Part shown: piece by piece, positions 1 to 5,569 of the stretch
Layout: each line of letters begins with the position of its first letter
Numbering within the stretch: position 1 is the stretch's first letter
Source of the DNA: Tectiglobus sp963922535
GTDB taxonomy: Bacteria > Pseudomonadota > Alphaproteobacteria > Rhizobiales > Hyphomicrobiaceae
Assembly (NCBI GenBank): GCA_963922535.1
Contig: CAWUIN010000121.1
Coordinates: 1-7,761 of the forward strand
Length of the DNA stretch: 7,761 nt
Reading direction: 5' to 3'
Made by a program: the position numbers and the translations under genes
The notes under the pieces: generated by a model
What the model was told of the DNA's origin: nothing
The model's database searches: none
Seen by the model: the letters and a program-made list of their open reading frames with translations, nothing else

Positions 1-126
1 TGACCGGATATCCCTGGATTATGGAGTGTGTCAGTTAATATATGGATTGGTATTAAGCCAGCTTCACTCCAGATCGATTGCGGCGCACAGCCTTACGACT
101 CTTTGCCAACTGGTCTGGAGCGGAGC
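1..126. other. Left-edge flank, no gene recognised
   Basis: This AT-richer stretch lies downstream of the flavodiiron gene stop codon. I see no supported reading frame in it. It contains a 7-bp inverted repeat, CTCCAGA at 67-73 and TCTGGAG at 114-120, with a 40-nt spacer. There is no T tract after the repeat on the minus strand, so it is not a convincing intrinsic terminator. Confidence 0.4.
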
Positions 127-1440
127 CTAAAGATCAATCTCCTTTGCGGCGATATCTCCCGTTAAATGGCACGAGAGGTTCTCGCCAAAAACGCGACAAG
201 CCGCGAGTTCCTCCTCGTTCGGATGCATTTTAACCCGGACACCTTTTTCCGGGACACGCATTTTAAGGCCGCGCATACGATCCTCGACCATGCGCACTGC
301 CTCTCCGGTCCACCCGTACGAACCGAAGGCGGCACCCATTTTCCCGCGCATTTCAATATCGATAAGCCCGGACAAAAGATCCCAGACCGGGCGAACCGCA
401 TCGCCGTTGATCGTCGGCGTACCGAACACTAAGCCATCGGCTTCCTCGATGAGATTGACAAACGGGGCGACCTCGCCGCCTTCCAGGTCGTAAAGCGAAG
501 CGCGTACGCCGGGAATGGAGCTCGCGCCCTCGTAAACAGCGTGAGCCATCTGCGCCGTCGCACCGTATGCGCTGACGTAGAAGATCAGCAGCGTCTTCTC
601 ATCCTGGTCGACCTCGCTTTGCAGCTTCGATTTCACGAGCTGGCGGTAATGCTGCAGGTACTGGCGTGGATGCGAGCGCAGGATGGGACCATGCGACGGT
701 GCGATCATCTCAATCGGGAGCGGTTCGATAAGGTCGAGCGCCTGGACGACGAAACTCCGGAAAGGCCTCATGATGTGCTCAAAATAGTATTCAAACGCAA
801 ATCGGAAATCGCCGACGCGGTCATTGAACAGCCGGTCGTCGCAAAAATGACAGCCAAGAATATCGCAGGTAAACAGCAGCTTGCTCTCTTCAAGATAAGT
901 GCACTGGGTATCGGGCCAATGCACATAAGGCGTGCTGAAGAAGGAGAGCGTCCGGTCGCCGAGCGAAACCCTGTCGCCGGTATCGACCATTGTGCATTTA
1001 TATTTTTCAAAGTCGTCCTTGAGCAGCGCGCGCAGGACCTTCAGACCGCGATGGGAGACGTAGATGTGCGCGTTAGGCGCCCTGCGCAGAAGTTCAGGCA
1101 CCCCCCCTGTGTGATCAGGCTCCAGATGGTTGAGAACAAGCGCCGTGATCTCGTGATAATCGGCGATTTCCTCAAGGCGCTCCAAAAAGACACTGGTGAA
1201 CTCATGCTTCACCGTATCGATCACGGCAACCCCGGCGCTGCCGCGCACGGTATAGGCATTATAGGTGGTGCCGTTGGCGGTCTTCAGGACAATGTCGAAA
1301 GTGCGCAGCTCAGGGTCGAGCGCACCGATCCAGTGAACACGATCCATGATCTCCACCGCGCCGACAGGCCCCTTGCCCCGCCCCTGCTTTCTTTCGCCTG
1401 TTCCGGCACCTGTTCCGGTCATACTCGCACCGCCTGACAT
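127..1440 (-). CDS. A-type flavodiiron protein (O2/NO reductase)
   Basis: This cytoplasmic flavodiiron protein of 437 aa should reduce O2 to water and/or NO to N2O with electrons passed through FMN. The beta-lactamase-fold domain (about 32-275) keeps the full diiron ligand set: H105-x-E107-x-D109-H110, H174, D193 and H250. The flavodoxin domain (about 283-425) has the phosphate-loop sequence SAYGAT at 290-295 and the FMN-loop segments TPTINGD (341-347) and FGSYGWTGE (372-380). No rubredoxin domain is fused. The first 31 residues are Gly/Arg-rich and unlike the family, whose homology begins near M32 (MDRVHWIGALD). The true start may be M1 (weak AAGGA 10 nt upstream), M7 or M32 (GGAG very close). 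The gene lies 75 bp after fdxN on the same strand with no clear promoter between, so it probably belongs to the nifB-fdxN unit. Protection of nitrogenase from O2 or NO is inferred from context. The electron donor, possibly FdxN or a rubredoxin, is unknown. Confidence 0.93.
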   Translation of the reverse strand: MSGGASMTGTGAGTGERKQGRGKGPVGAVEIMDRVHWIGALDPELRTFDIVLKTANGTTYNAYTVRGSAGVAVIDTVKHEFTSVFLERLEEIADYHEITALVLNHLEPDHTGGVPELLRRAPNAHIYVSHRGLKVLRALLKDDFEKYKCTMVDTGDRVSLGDRTLSFFSTPYVHWPDTQCTYLEESKLLFTCDILGCHFCDDRLFNDRVGDFRFAFEYYFEHIMRPFRSFVVQALDLIEPLPIEMIAPSHGPILRSHPRQYLQHYRQLVKSKLQSEVDQDEKTLLIFYVSAYGATAQMAHAVYEGASSIPGVRASLYDLEGGEVAPFVNLIEEADGLVFGTPTINGDAVRPVWDLLSGLIDIEMRGKMGAAFGSYGWTGEAVRMVEDRMRGLKMRVPEKGVRVKMHPNEEELAACRVFGENLSCHLTGDIAAKEIDL

Positions 1441-1515
1441 TGCATCTCGATCCTTGATCTTGGATGGAACTTCACGATCGGCCCCGAACTTTGTCGGGAC
1501 ACCGCGACAGGCCGG

Positions 1516-1803
1516 TCAGCGTGCCTGGATTTCGGTCATCGCCTCCTCAAGACGTTCTGGCGGGATCCCGGTCAGCGACCCCGGCAGATTGAGCGCCTCG
1601 CCCGCGGCATTGAGGATCGCTCCTTCGATCGGACAGATCGCGGCGCATTGCGGATCGGCATAATCGCCCTCGCACTCGGTGCATTTACTGGAATCGATCC
1701 TGAAGTGTGCTGCACCGTCGAGGTTGGCTGAGATCGCATTGCTGGGACAAAGCGGCAGGCATGCCCAGCAGTTGACACAGGCATCGTTGATGGAAAAGGC
1801 CAT
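1516..1803 (-). CDS. fdxN: 2[4Fe-4S] ferredoxin, FdxN type, nifB-associated
   Basis: This is a 95-aa bacterial-type ferredoxin expected to bind two [4Fe-4S] clusters. The first motif is C9-x2-C12-x2-C15-x3-C19-P. The second is C41-x2-C44-x8-C53-x3-C57-P, with the widened x8 spacing typical of nif-linked ferredoxins. Only a short C-terminal tail follows, about 35 residues and mostly charged near the end. In diazotrophs the FdxN encoded next to nifB supplies electrons for NifB-cofactor synthesis and can also contribute to nitrogenase reduction. The start is firm: AAGGAGG at 1811-1817 lies 7 nt before the ATG and overlaps the nifB stop codon, so the two genes are probably translationally coupled. 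Other 2[4Fe-4S] ferredoxins share the motifs, and the FdxN assignment rests on the x8 spacing and position. Confidence 0.93.
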   Translation of the reverse strand: MAFSINDACVNCWACLPLCPSNAISANLDGAAHFRIDSSKCTECEGDYADPQCAAICPIEGAILNAAGEALNLPGSLTGIPPERLEEAMTEIQAR

Positions 1804-1810
1804 GTTTCGT

Positions 1811-1817
1811 CCTCCTT
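1811..1817 (-). promoter_or_regulatory. fdxN ribosome binding site overlapping the nifB stop
   Basis: AAGGAGG on the minus strand sits 7 nt before the fdxN ATG. Its first two bases are the last two bases of the nifB TAA codon, an arrangement that suggests translational coupling of the two genes. Confidence 0.8.
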
Positions 1818-3345
1818 ATGCTCTGAGCTCGCCGCCCGCCTTGCTTAAGTGCCCGGCCACAAACATTTCGCGATAAACGCCTGCCACGGCCTCCTCGATC
1901 GGCTCCATGGCGTATTCGCCGTTAGGTGCGATTCCGGCCGCTTCCAGCCGTTCCCAGGGTGCGTAACCGATCTTCGAGCAGATCACGGCCTCACAGCCTT
2001 CCAGAGAGCGGATGATGGTATCGAGCTTGCTTTCGCCCTCGCCGCAGGTGTCGTCGCCGCTGCAGTACTGTGCGGCCCTGCGGCATCCAATGAAACGCAC
2101 GCCCGATGGCGAGGCCTCATAGACCAGAAATTCCTTCGCGTGGCCGAAATGCTCATTGACGATGCCATGGCCTCTGGTTGCCACAGCCATTAAAACGGGG
2201 CGGAGATCGCCTGGAAGATCGCCCAGGAGATTGGCGGTTGGATTAGCAGTGAGATTAGCGGCAGCCTCAGCGTCTGCCTCACGCTTCTTCTCAGCACGAT
2301 GCGCTTCAATCTGGGCATGGATTTCAGCGCGCTTTGTCATCGCCGCGGCGTAATCGATGTCCATTGCCTCAACCTTGTCGAGGGTAAACTCGGCCCCGCG
2401 ATCCTCGCCCAACATCCCAACAGCATCGGCACGGCACTGGCGGCAGTGACGCATCATGTTCATGTCGCCAGCGCACGCGTCCTGCAGTTCGGTAAGCTCT
2501 CCGGCAGTGGGACTGCGCTGGCCCATGACGCCATAGAATGTGCCATGCTCGGCTTCTGCGATCAACGGCATGACGTTGTGCAGGAACGCGCCCTTCGACT
2601 TGACGATCTTCGACACCTCGACGAGGTGCTTGTCGTTGACGCCCGGGATCATCACCGAATTGACCTTCACCAGGATGCCCCGCTCGATCAGCATCTCAAG
2701 GCCCTTTTGCTGCTGATCGATGAGGATTTTCGCCCCCTTCGCCCCGCGCACGCGGCGGTTCTCCCAGAACACCCAGGGATAGATCCTGGCGCCGATTTCA
2801 GGGTCGACGCAGTTGATCGTGATCGTCACGTGATCGATGTTGTGCTTGCACAGTTCATCGATCTGCTGAGGCAAGGACAACCCGTTGGTTGAGACACACA
2901 ACTTGATGTCGGGCGCCTTCTCGGTAAGCTGGCGGAAGGTCTCGAACGTGCGCTCGGGATTCGCCAGGGGATCGCCGGGGCCTGCGATCCCAAGAACGGT
3001 CATCTGCGGGATCTTAGCTGCGACAGCTATAACCTTCTTGACGGCCTGATCGGGGGTGAGAAGTTCGGAAACAACGCCGGGACGGCTTTCATTTGCGCAG
3101 TCGTATTTACGGTTGCAGTAGTGACACTGGATGTTGCATGCCGGTGCAACGGCCACATGCATGCGCGCGTAATAATGGTGGGCGTCTTCCGAGTAACAGG
3201 GGTGGTTTCTGACTTTATCGCGAATGTGCTCAGGCAGATGCATCATCTGATCGCTCGTGGAGCCACATGCGCTCTTGGAGCAACCGCCTTCGTTCGCGGA
3301 GGCAGAACTGCCAGGTTTAGCTTGACCAAGCACTTTCAGTTCCAT
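1816..3345 (-). CDS. nifB: Nitrogenase cofactor biosynthesis protein NifB
   Basis: NifB is a radical SAM enzyme that fuses [4Fe-4S] clusters and inserts a carbide and a sulfur to make NifB-co, the 8Fe core of the nitrogenase cofactors. The 509-aa protein is of normal length for the proteobacterial two-domain form. The radical SAM motif is C70-x3-C74-x2-C77, followed by the glycine-rich GIAGPGDPL at 119-127. Further cysteines likely to hold the accessory clusters are C21 and C27 in GGCSKSACGS, C50, and C301/C304 in HCRQCRADAVG. The C-terminal domain (about 384-497) is NifX/NafY-like, with GHGIVNEHFGHAKEFLVYE at 392-410. The linker contains five degenerate four-residue repeats (363-382). GAGGT at 3352-3356 lies 6 nt before the ATG. 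A sigma-54 promoter with NifA-like and IHF-like sites lies about 100-200 bp upstream, so expression is probably NifA-dependent. fdxN follows with 12 bp between stop and start. Confidence 0.98.
   Translation of the reverse strand: MELKVLGQAKPGSSASANEGGCSKSACGSTSDQMMHLPEHIRDKVRNHPCYSEDAHHYYARMHVAVAPACNIQCHYCNRKYDCANESRPGVVSELLTPDQAVKKVIAVAAKIPQMTVLGIAGPGDPLANPERTFETFRQLTEKAPDIKLCVSTNGLSLPQQIDELCKHNIDHVTITINCVDPEIGARIYPWVFWENRRVRGAKGAKILIDQQQKGLEMLIERGILVKVNSVMIPGVNDKHLVEVSKIVKSKGAFLHNVMPLIAEAEHGTFYGVMGQRSPTAGELTELQDACAGDMNMMRHCRQCRADAVGMLGEDRGAEFTLDKVEAMDIDYAAAMTKRAEIHAQIEAHRAEKKREADAEAAANLTANPTANLLGDLPGDLRPVLMAVATRGHGIVNEHFGHAKEFLVYEASPSGVRFIGCRRAAQYCSGDDTCGEGESKLDTIIRSLEGCEAVICSKIGYAPWERLEAAGIAPNGEYAMEPIEEAVAGVYREMFVAGHLSKAGGELRA
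2200..2259 (-). repeat. Five degenerate 12-bp tandem repeats in the nifB linker
   Basis: Read in the nifB frame, these 60 bp encode five four-residue units in a row: ANLT, ANPT, ANLL, GDLP and GDLR (residues 363-382). At DNA level each unit is close to GCYAATCTC or GGCGATCTY plus one codon. The array joins the radical SAM domain, with its Glu/Lys/Ala-rich helix, to the NifX-like domain. It is probably a flexible spacer produced by slippage or duplication. Confidence 0.7.
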
Positions 3346-3446
3346 CGGCTTACCTCGGTTGTTCGTTTACAACGCGTCCGGAAAGCCGCCAATGCGGAAA
3401 CCCTGATGCGCGTTTTTTTTAACCCAAGTGTATATCGTTAACTGAG

Positions 3447-3462
3447 TGCAAAGAGCATGCCG
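3447..3462 (-). promoter_or_regulatory. Sigma-54 (-24/-12) promoter for nifB
   Basis: The minus strand reads CGGCATGCTCTTTGCA. This fits the TGGCAC-N5-TTGCA consensus, with the -24 GG and -12 GC separated by exactly 10 bp. The predicted transcript would start near 3436 and give a leader of about 90 nt before the nifB ATG. NifA-like and IHF-like sites upstream support it. Confidence 0.8.
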
Positions 3463-3479
3463 GATATGAAACCGCCATC

Positions 3480-3492
3480 TATGGCATTGATA
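3480..3492 (-). promoter_or_regulatory. IHF-like site, nifB promoter
   Basis: The minus strand reads TATCAATGCCATA, which matches WATCAA-N4-TTR at all but one position. It lies between the -24/-12 element and the NifA-like site, where IHF bends DNA at many nif promoters. The motif is short and degenerate. Confidence 0.45.
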
Positions 3493-3537
3493 TTATGATG
3501 TTCTGCCACCGATCGGACGCACCTGCCTGCCCGCCAT

Positions 3538-3553
3538 GGTTAGAATCCCGACA
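3538..3553. promoter_or_regulatory. Imperfect NifA upstream activator site, nifB
   Basis: The plus strand is GGT-N10-ACA, so the minus strand reads TGT-N10-ACC, one base off the NifA consensus TGT-N10-ACA. Its centre is about 110 bp upstream of the predicted nifB start, the usual distance. I found no perfect TGT-N10-ACA in the nifA-nifB gap. Confidence 0.5.
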
Positions 3554-3581
3554 AATTGGAGGTTTGATAACAATGCAAGTT

Positions 3582-3595
3582 CCGGGCAAGCCCGG
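3582..3595. repeat. Short GC-rich hairpin CCGGG-CAAG-CCCGG
   Basis: This 14-bp perfect palindrome can form a 5-bp stem with a CAAG loop on the plus strand. It lies about 140 bp past the nifA stop. No T run follows on either strand, so any terminator role is weak. Confidence 0.4.
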
Positions 3596-3601
3596 CCGGA
3601 G

Positions 3602-3637
3602 GAGAGCGCCTGCATTATCGTTGCAGGGCGCCATCTC
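3602..3637 (-). terminator. Strong stem-loop after nifA, possible terminator
   Basis: The left arm GAGA plus GCGCCTGCA (3602-3614) pairs with TGCAGGGCGC plus TCTC (3622-3637), with one bulged G and two bulged bases around a 7-nt loop. It sits about 100 nt beyond the nifA stop codon and upstream of the nifB control sites, a sensible place to end nifLA transcription. No U tract follows in the nifA transcript. It could be Rho-associated, a 3'-end stabiliser, or without function. Confidence 0.35.
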
Positions 3638-3677
3638 GCGGTCTGTATCGCTTAAAGTGTCGGGGCAGGATCGCGCA

Positions 3678-3723
3678 CTCTGGATCTGGCCCTGGATCTG
3701 GACAGGATCATGATCGGATCTGG
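3678..3723. repeat. GGATCTGG short direct repeats just past nifA
   Basis: GGATCTGG occurs three times, at 3682-3689, 3694-3701 and 3716-3723. The first two lie in a tandem 12-bp unit (CTCTGGATCTGG then CCCTGGATCTGG, 3678-3701). A 10-bp perfect palindrome GATCATGATC (3706-3715) lies between the second and third copies. It begins immediately downstream of the nifA stop. No function is evident. Confidence 0.6.
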
Positions 3724-3734
3724 ATGAGGTGGCG

Positions 3735-5399
3735 TTAGATCCGGCGAACGTGAATGTCGAGAACCTGAATACGGTATTTGATCTGGCGCGGTGTCATGCC
3801 AAGCAGCCTTGCTGCCTTGGCCTGCACCCAGCCTGCTTCTTCCAGTGCAGCGATCACACGCTCGCGCTCATTGAGTTTCGGGTCGTTCCAATCACGCACC
3901 TGCCCGCCTGGATTGCCGCTGGCGTTCCCGTCGCTGTTGGCGTTGGCAACCGATGTCCGAGACTGACTGCCGGAATTGTCCGCCTGCAGGAAGTTGGGAA
4001 GAGCGGCGGAGCCAGGCGCAGGCCGTCCGTCTCCGATTCCGATGAGTGAGATGACATCGCGATCGATCGTTCCCAACTGGCTCATGATAGCAGCGCGCTC
4101 CAGACAATTCTGCAGTTCTCGCACGTTCCCCGGCCAGTTATGGCTCATCAGCAGTCGCACGGCGCTGTCGGTTATATGGAGCGCACGCCCCTGTGCGGCG
4201 CCGATGTTGGACAATAAAAACTTCGCCAGCTCCGGAATATCCTCCTTGCGCTCCCTCAGAGGCGGCATATTAAGCGGCATGACGTTCACACGGTAATAAA
4301 GGTCATCGCGGAAATCGCCGTTTTCGACGGCAGCTTCTAGATTGCGGTTGGTCGCAGCAATAATGCGTACATCGACCTTCAAAGTGCGGTTCCCACCTAC
4401 TCTTTCGAATTCCCCCTCCTGCAGGACACGAAGCAGCTTGGACTGGAACGCTGTGCTGATTTCGCCGATCTCATCAAGGAACAGGGTGCCGCCATCGGCC
4501 TGCTCAAAGCGCCCCTTACGCATCGTATTGGCGCCGGTGAATGCCCCCTTCTCGTGACCGAACAGTTCCGATTCCAAAAGGTTGTCCGGCAGCGCTGCGC
4601 AATTAAGCTTGATGATCTTAGCGTCAGCGCGCGGCGAGTTGTAGTGGATGGCATTGGCAATGAGTTCCTTGCCGGTGCCGGACTCGCCACGGATCAAAAC
4701 CGTCGTATTCCATTTCGCAACGAGACGGACCTGAGCAAACAGCGCCTTCATTGCCTCAGTCCTGCCGATGATATTGTCGAAACCGTGCTGGTTTCTGACG
4801 GCCCGGCGCAGTGTATCGCGTTCCTCGTAGAGTTCCTGGCGCTCCTGTTCTATTGTGCGGGCAATCTGAATACTCTGGCCCAGCAGCATCGCAAACATCG
4901 CGACAAACTTCCCGTGCACCTCGACCGGGCTTGGATCGCAGGGTGGCTGGCAGGCAATCACCCCGCACGGCTCGTTGCTCCGCTTGAATATCGGCACCGA
5001 TATAAATGGCAGTTTAGGATCAAAGGTCGGGAAAATGGAGGCAATGCTCGTCACATTGCCTGACGTGCTCTCGATCATAGGTTTGCCGGTTTTCAGGACC
5101 GATGCCAGAGGCGCGCTGCGGGGATCAAGTTGCAGCTTATCGCAAATCGGGCTGCCGTGACCGGGCGACACGAAAGCTGTTAGTTCAGTCCCCTCTTCGT
5201 TCAGCAATCCGATAAGACCGCGTTCGAATCTGCCGTTTTCCTGCAGAAACCGCAGAAGATCATTCGCTACGTGTTGCAATTCGAAGGGATGGACGTCTGT
5301 TGCATGGTTTAAAAGATCGCCGATGGACTGCAGCGTGTCCATATCGGCCATAACCGAGCAGTTCGTCGCAATTGTACAATCCCGTACGGGGAGTCGCAT
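3735..5399 (-). CDS. nifA: NifA, sigma-54-dependent nif transcription activator
   Basis: NifA is an enhancer-binding protein that drives ATP-dependent opening of sigma-54 promoters of nif genes. The 554-aa protein has an N-terminal GAF domain (about 38-185). A coiled segment leads to an AAA+ domain (about 208-440) with Walker A GESGTGKE (238-245), the sigma-54 contact loop GAFTGA (285-290), Walker B GTLFLDE (304-310) and NWPGNVRELQN (421-431). A Ser/Asn/Gly-rich linker (about 455-505) precedes a Fis-type helix-turn-helix (about 524-548, AKAARLLGMTPRQIKYRI). After C432 there is no further cysteine, so the metal-binding linker of oxygen-sensitive rhizobial NifA is absent. Oxygen control is therefore expected to come from NifL, encoded upstream. 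The start is supported by GGAGGT 5 nt before the ATG. M17 and M20 are in-frame alternatives without such a signal. Confidence 0.97.
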   Translation of the reverse strand: MRLPVRDCTIATNCSVMADMDTLQSIGDLLNHATDVHPFELQHVANDLLRFLQENGRFERGLIGLLNEEGTELTAFVSPGHGSPICDKLQLDPRSAPLASVLKTGKPMIESTSGNVTSIASIFPTFDPKLPFISVPIFKRSNEPCGVIACQPPCDPSPVEVHGKFVAMFAMLLGQSIQIARTIEQERQELYEERDTLRRAVRNQHGFDNIIGRTEAMKALFAQVRLVAKWNTTVLIRGESGTGKELIANAIHYNSPRADAKIIKLNCAALPDNLLESELFGHEKGAFTGANTMRKGRFEQADGGTLFLDEIGEISTAFQSKLLRVLQEGEFERVGGNRTLKVDVRIIAATNRNLEAAVENGDFRDDLYYRVNVMPLNMPPLRERKEDIPELAKFLLSNIGAAQGRALHITDSAVRLLMSHNWPGNVRELQNCLERAAIMSQLGTIDRDVISLIGIGDGRPAPGSAALPNFLQADNSGSQSRTSVANANSDGNASGNPGGQVRDWNDPKLNERERVIAALEEAGWVQAKAARLLGMTPRQIKYRIQVLDIHVRRI

Positions 5400-5404
5400 G
5401 TCGT

Positions 5405-5410
5405 ACCTCC
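5405..5410 (-). promoter_or_regulatory. nifA ribosome binding site
   Basis: GGAGGT on the minus strand lies 5 nt before the ATG at 5399. It fixes the nifA start and shows that nifA can initiate translation independently of nifL, which ends 170 bp earlier. Confidence 0.85.
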
Positions 5411-5532
5411 GTTACTGACTTCGCCCTAATCGGCGCCGGTTTTCGCTCAATTGCCTCAACCGGAACACGCGCCTTTATCCGGACTCCCCGCGCACATCCG
5501 CCAGCCAGGCGAAAATGTGGGAAATGCCCGAC

Positions 5533-5548
5533 GGCAATACGTTGGCCG
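5533..5548 (-). promoter_or_regulatory. Possible sigma-54-like promoter between nifL and nifA
   Basis: The minus strand reads CGGCCAACGTATTGCC. It keeps the GG-N10-GC spacing, GGC at -24 and TTGC at -12, but misses three bases of TGGCAC. No TGT-N10-ACA site was seen just upstream. If real, it would give nifA its own transcript with a leader of about 120 nt. Chance occurrence is likely enough that this is only a candidate. Confidence 0.25.
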
Positions 5549-5569
5549 ACCATTTGATTTATGCGTTCC

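Noticed and set aside
1101..1107. Run of seven C inside the flavodiiron gene, considered as a possible frameshift
   Set aside because: The frame is continuous through it and encodes TGGVPEL directly after the intact HxExDH motif.
541..1437. 298-aa open frame on the plus strand opposite the flavodiiron gene
   Set aside because: It is antisense to a gene with all family motifs, has no recognisable domain, and is His/Arg-rich in the way typical of shadow frames in GC-rich DNA.
1483..1498. 5-bp hairpin CCCGA/TCGGG between fdxN and the flavodiiron gene, considered as a terminator
   Set aside because: The stem is short and no T run follows, so it does not argue strongly against a shared transcript.
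3413..3420. Run of eight T on the plus strand, considered as a terminator
   Set aside because: No plus-strand gene precedes it and no stable hairpin adjoins it. On the minus strand it is an A run within the nifB leader.
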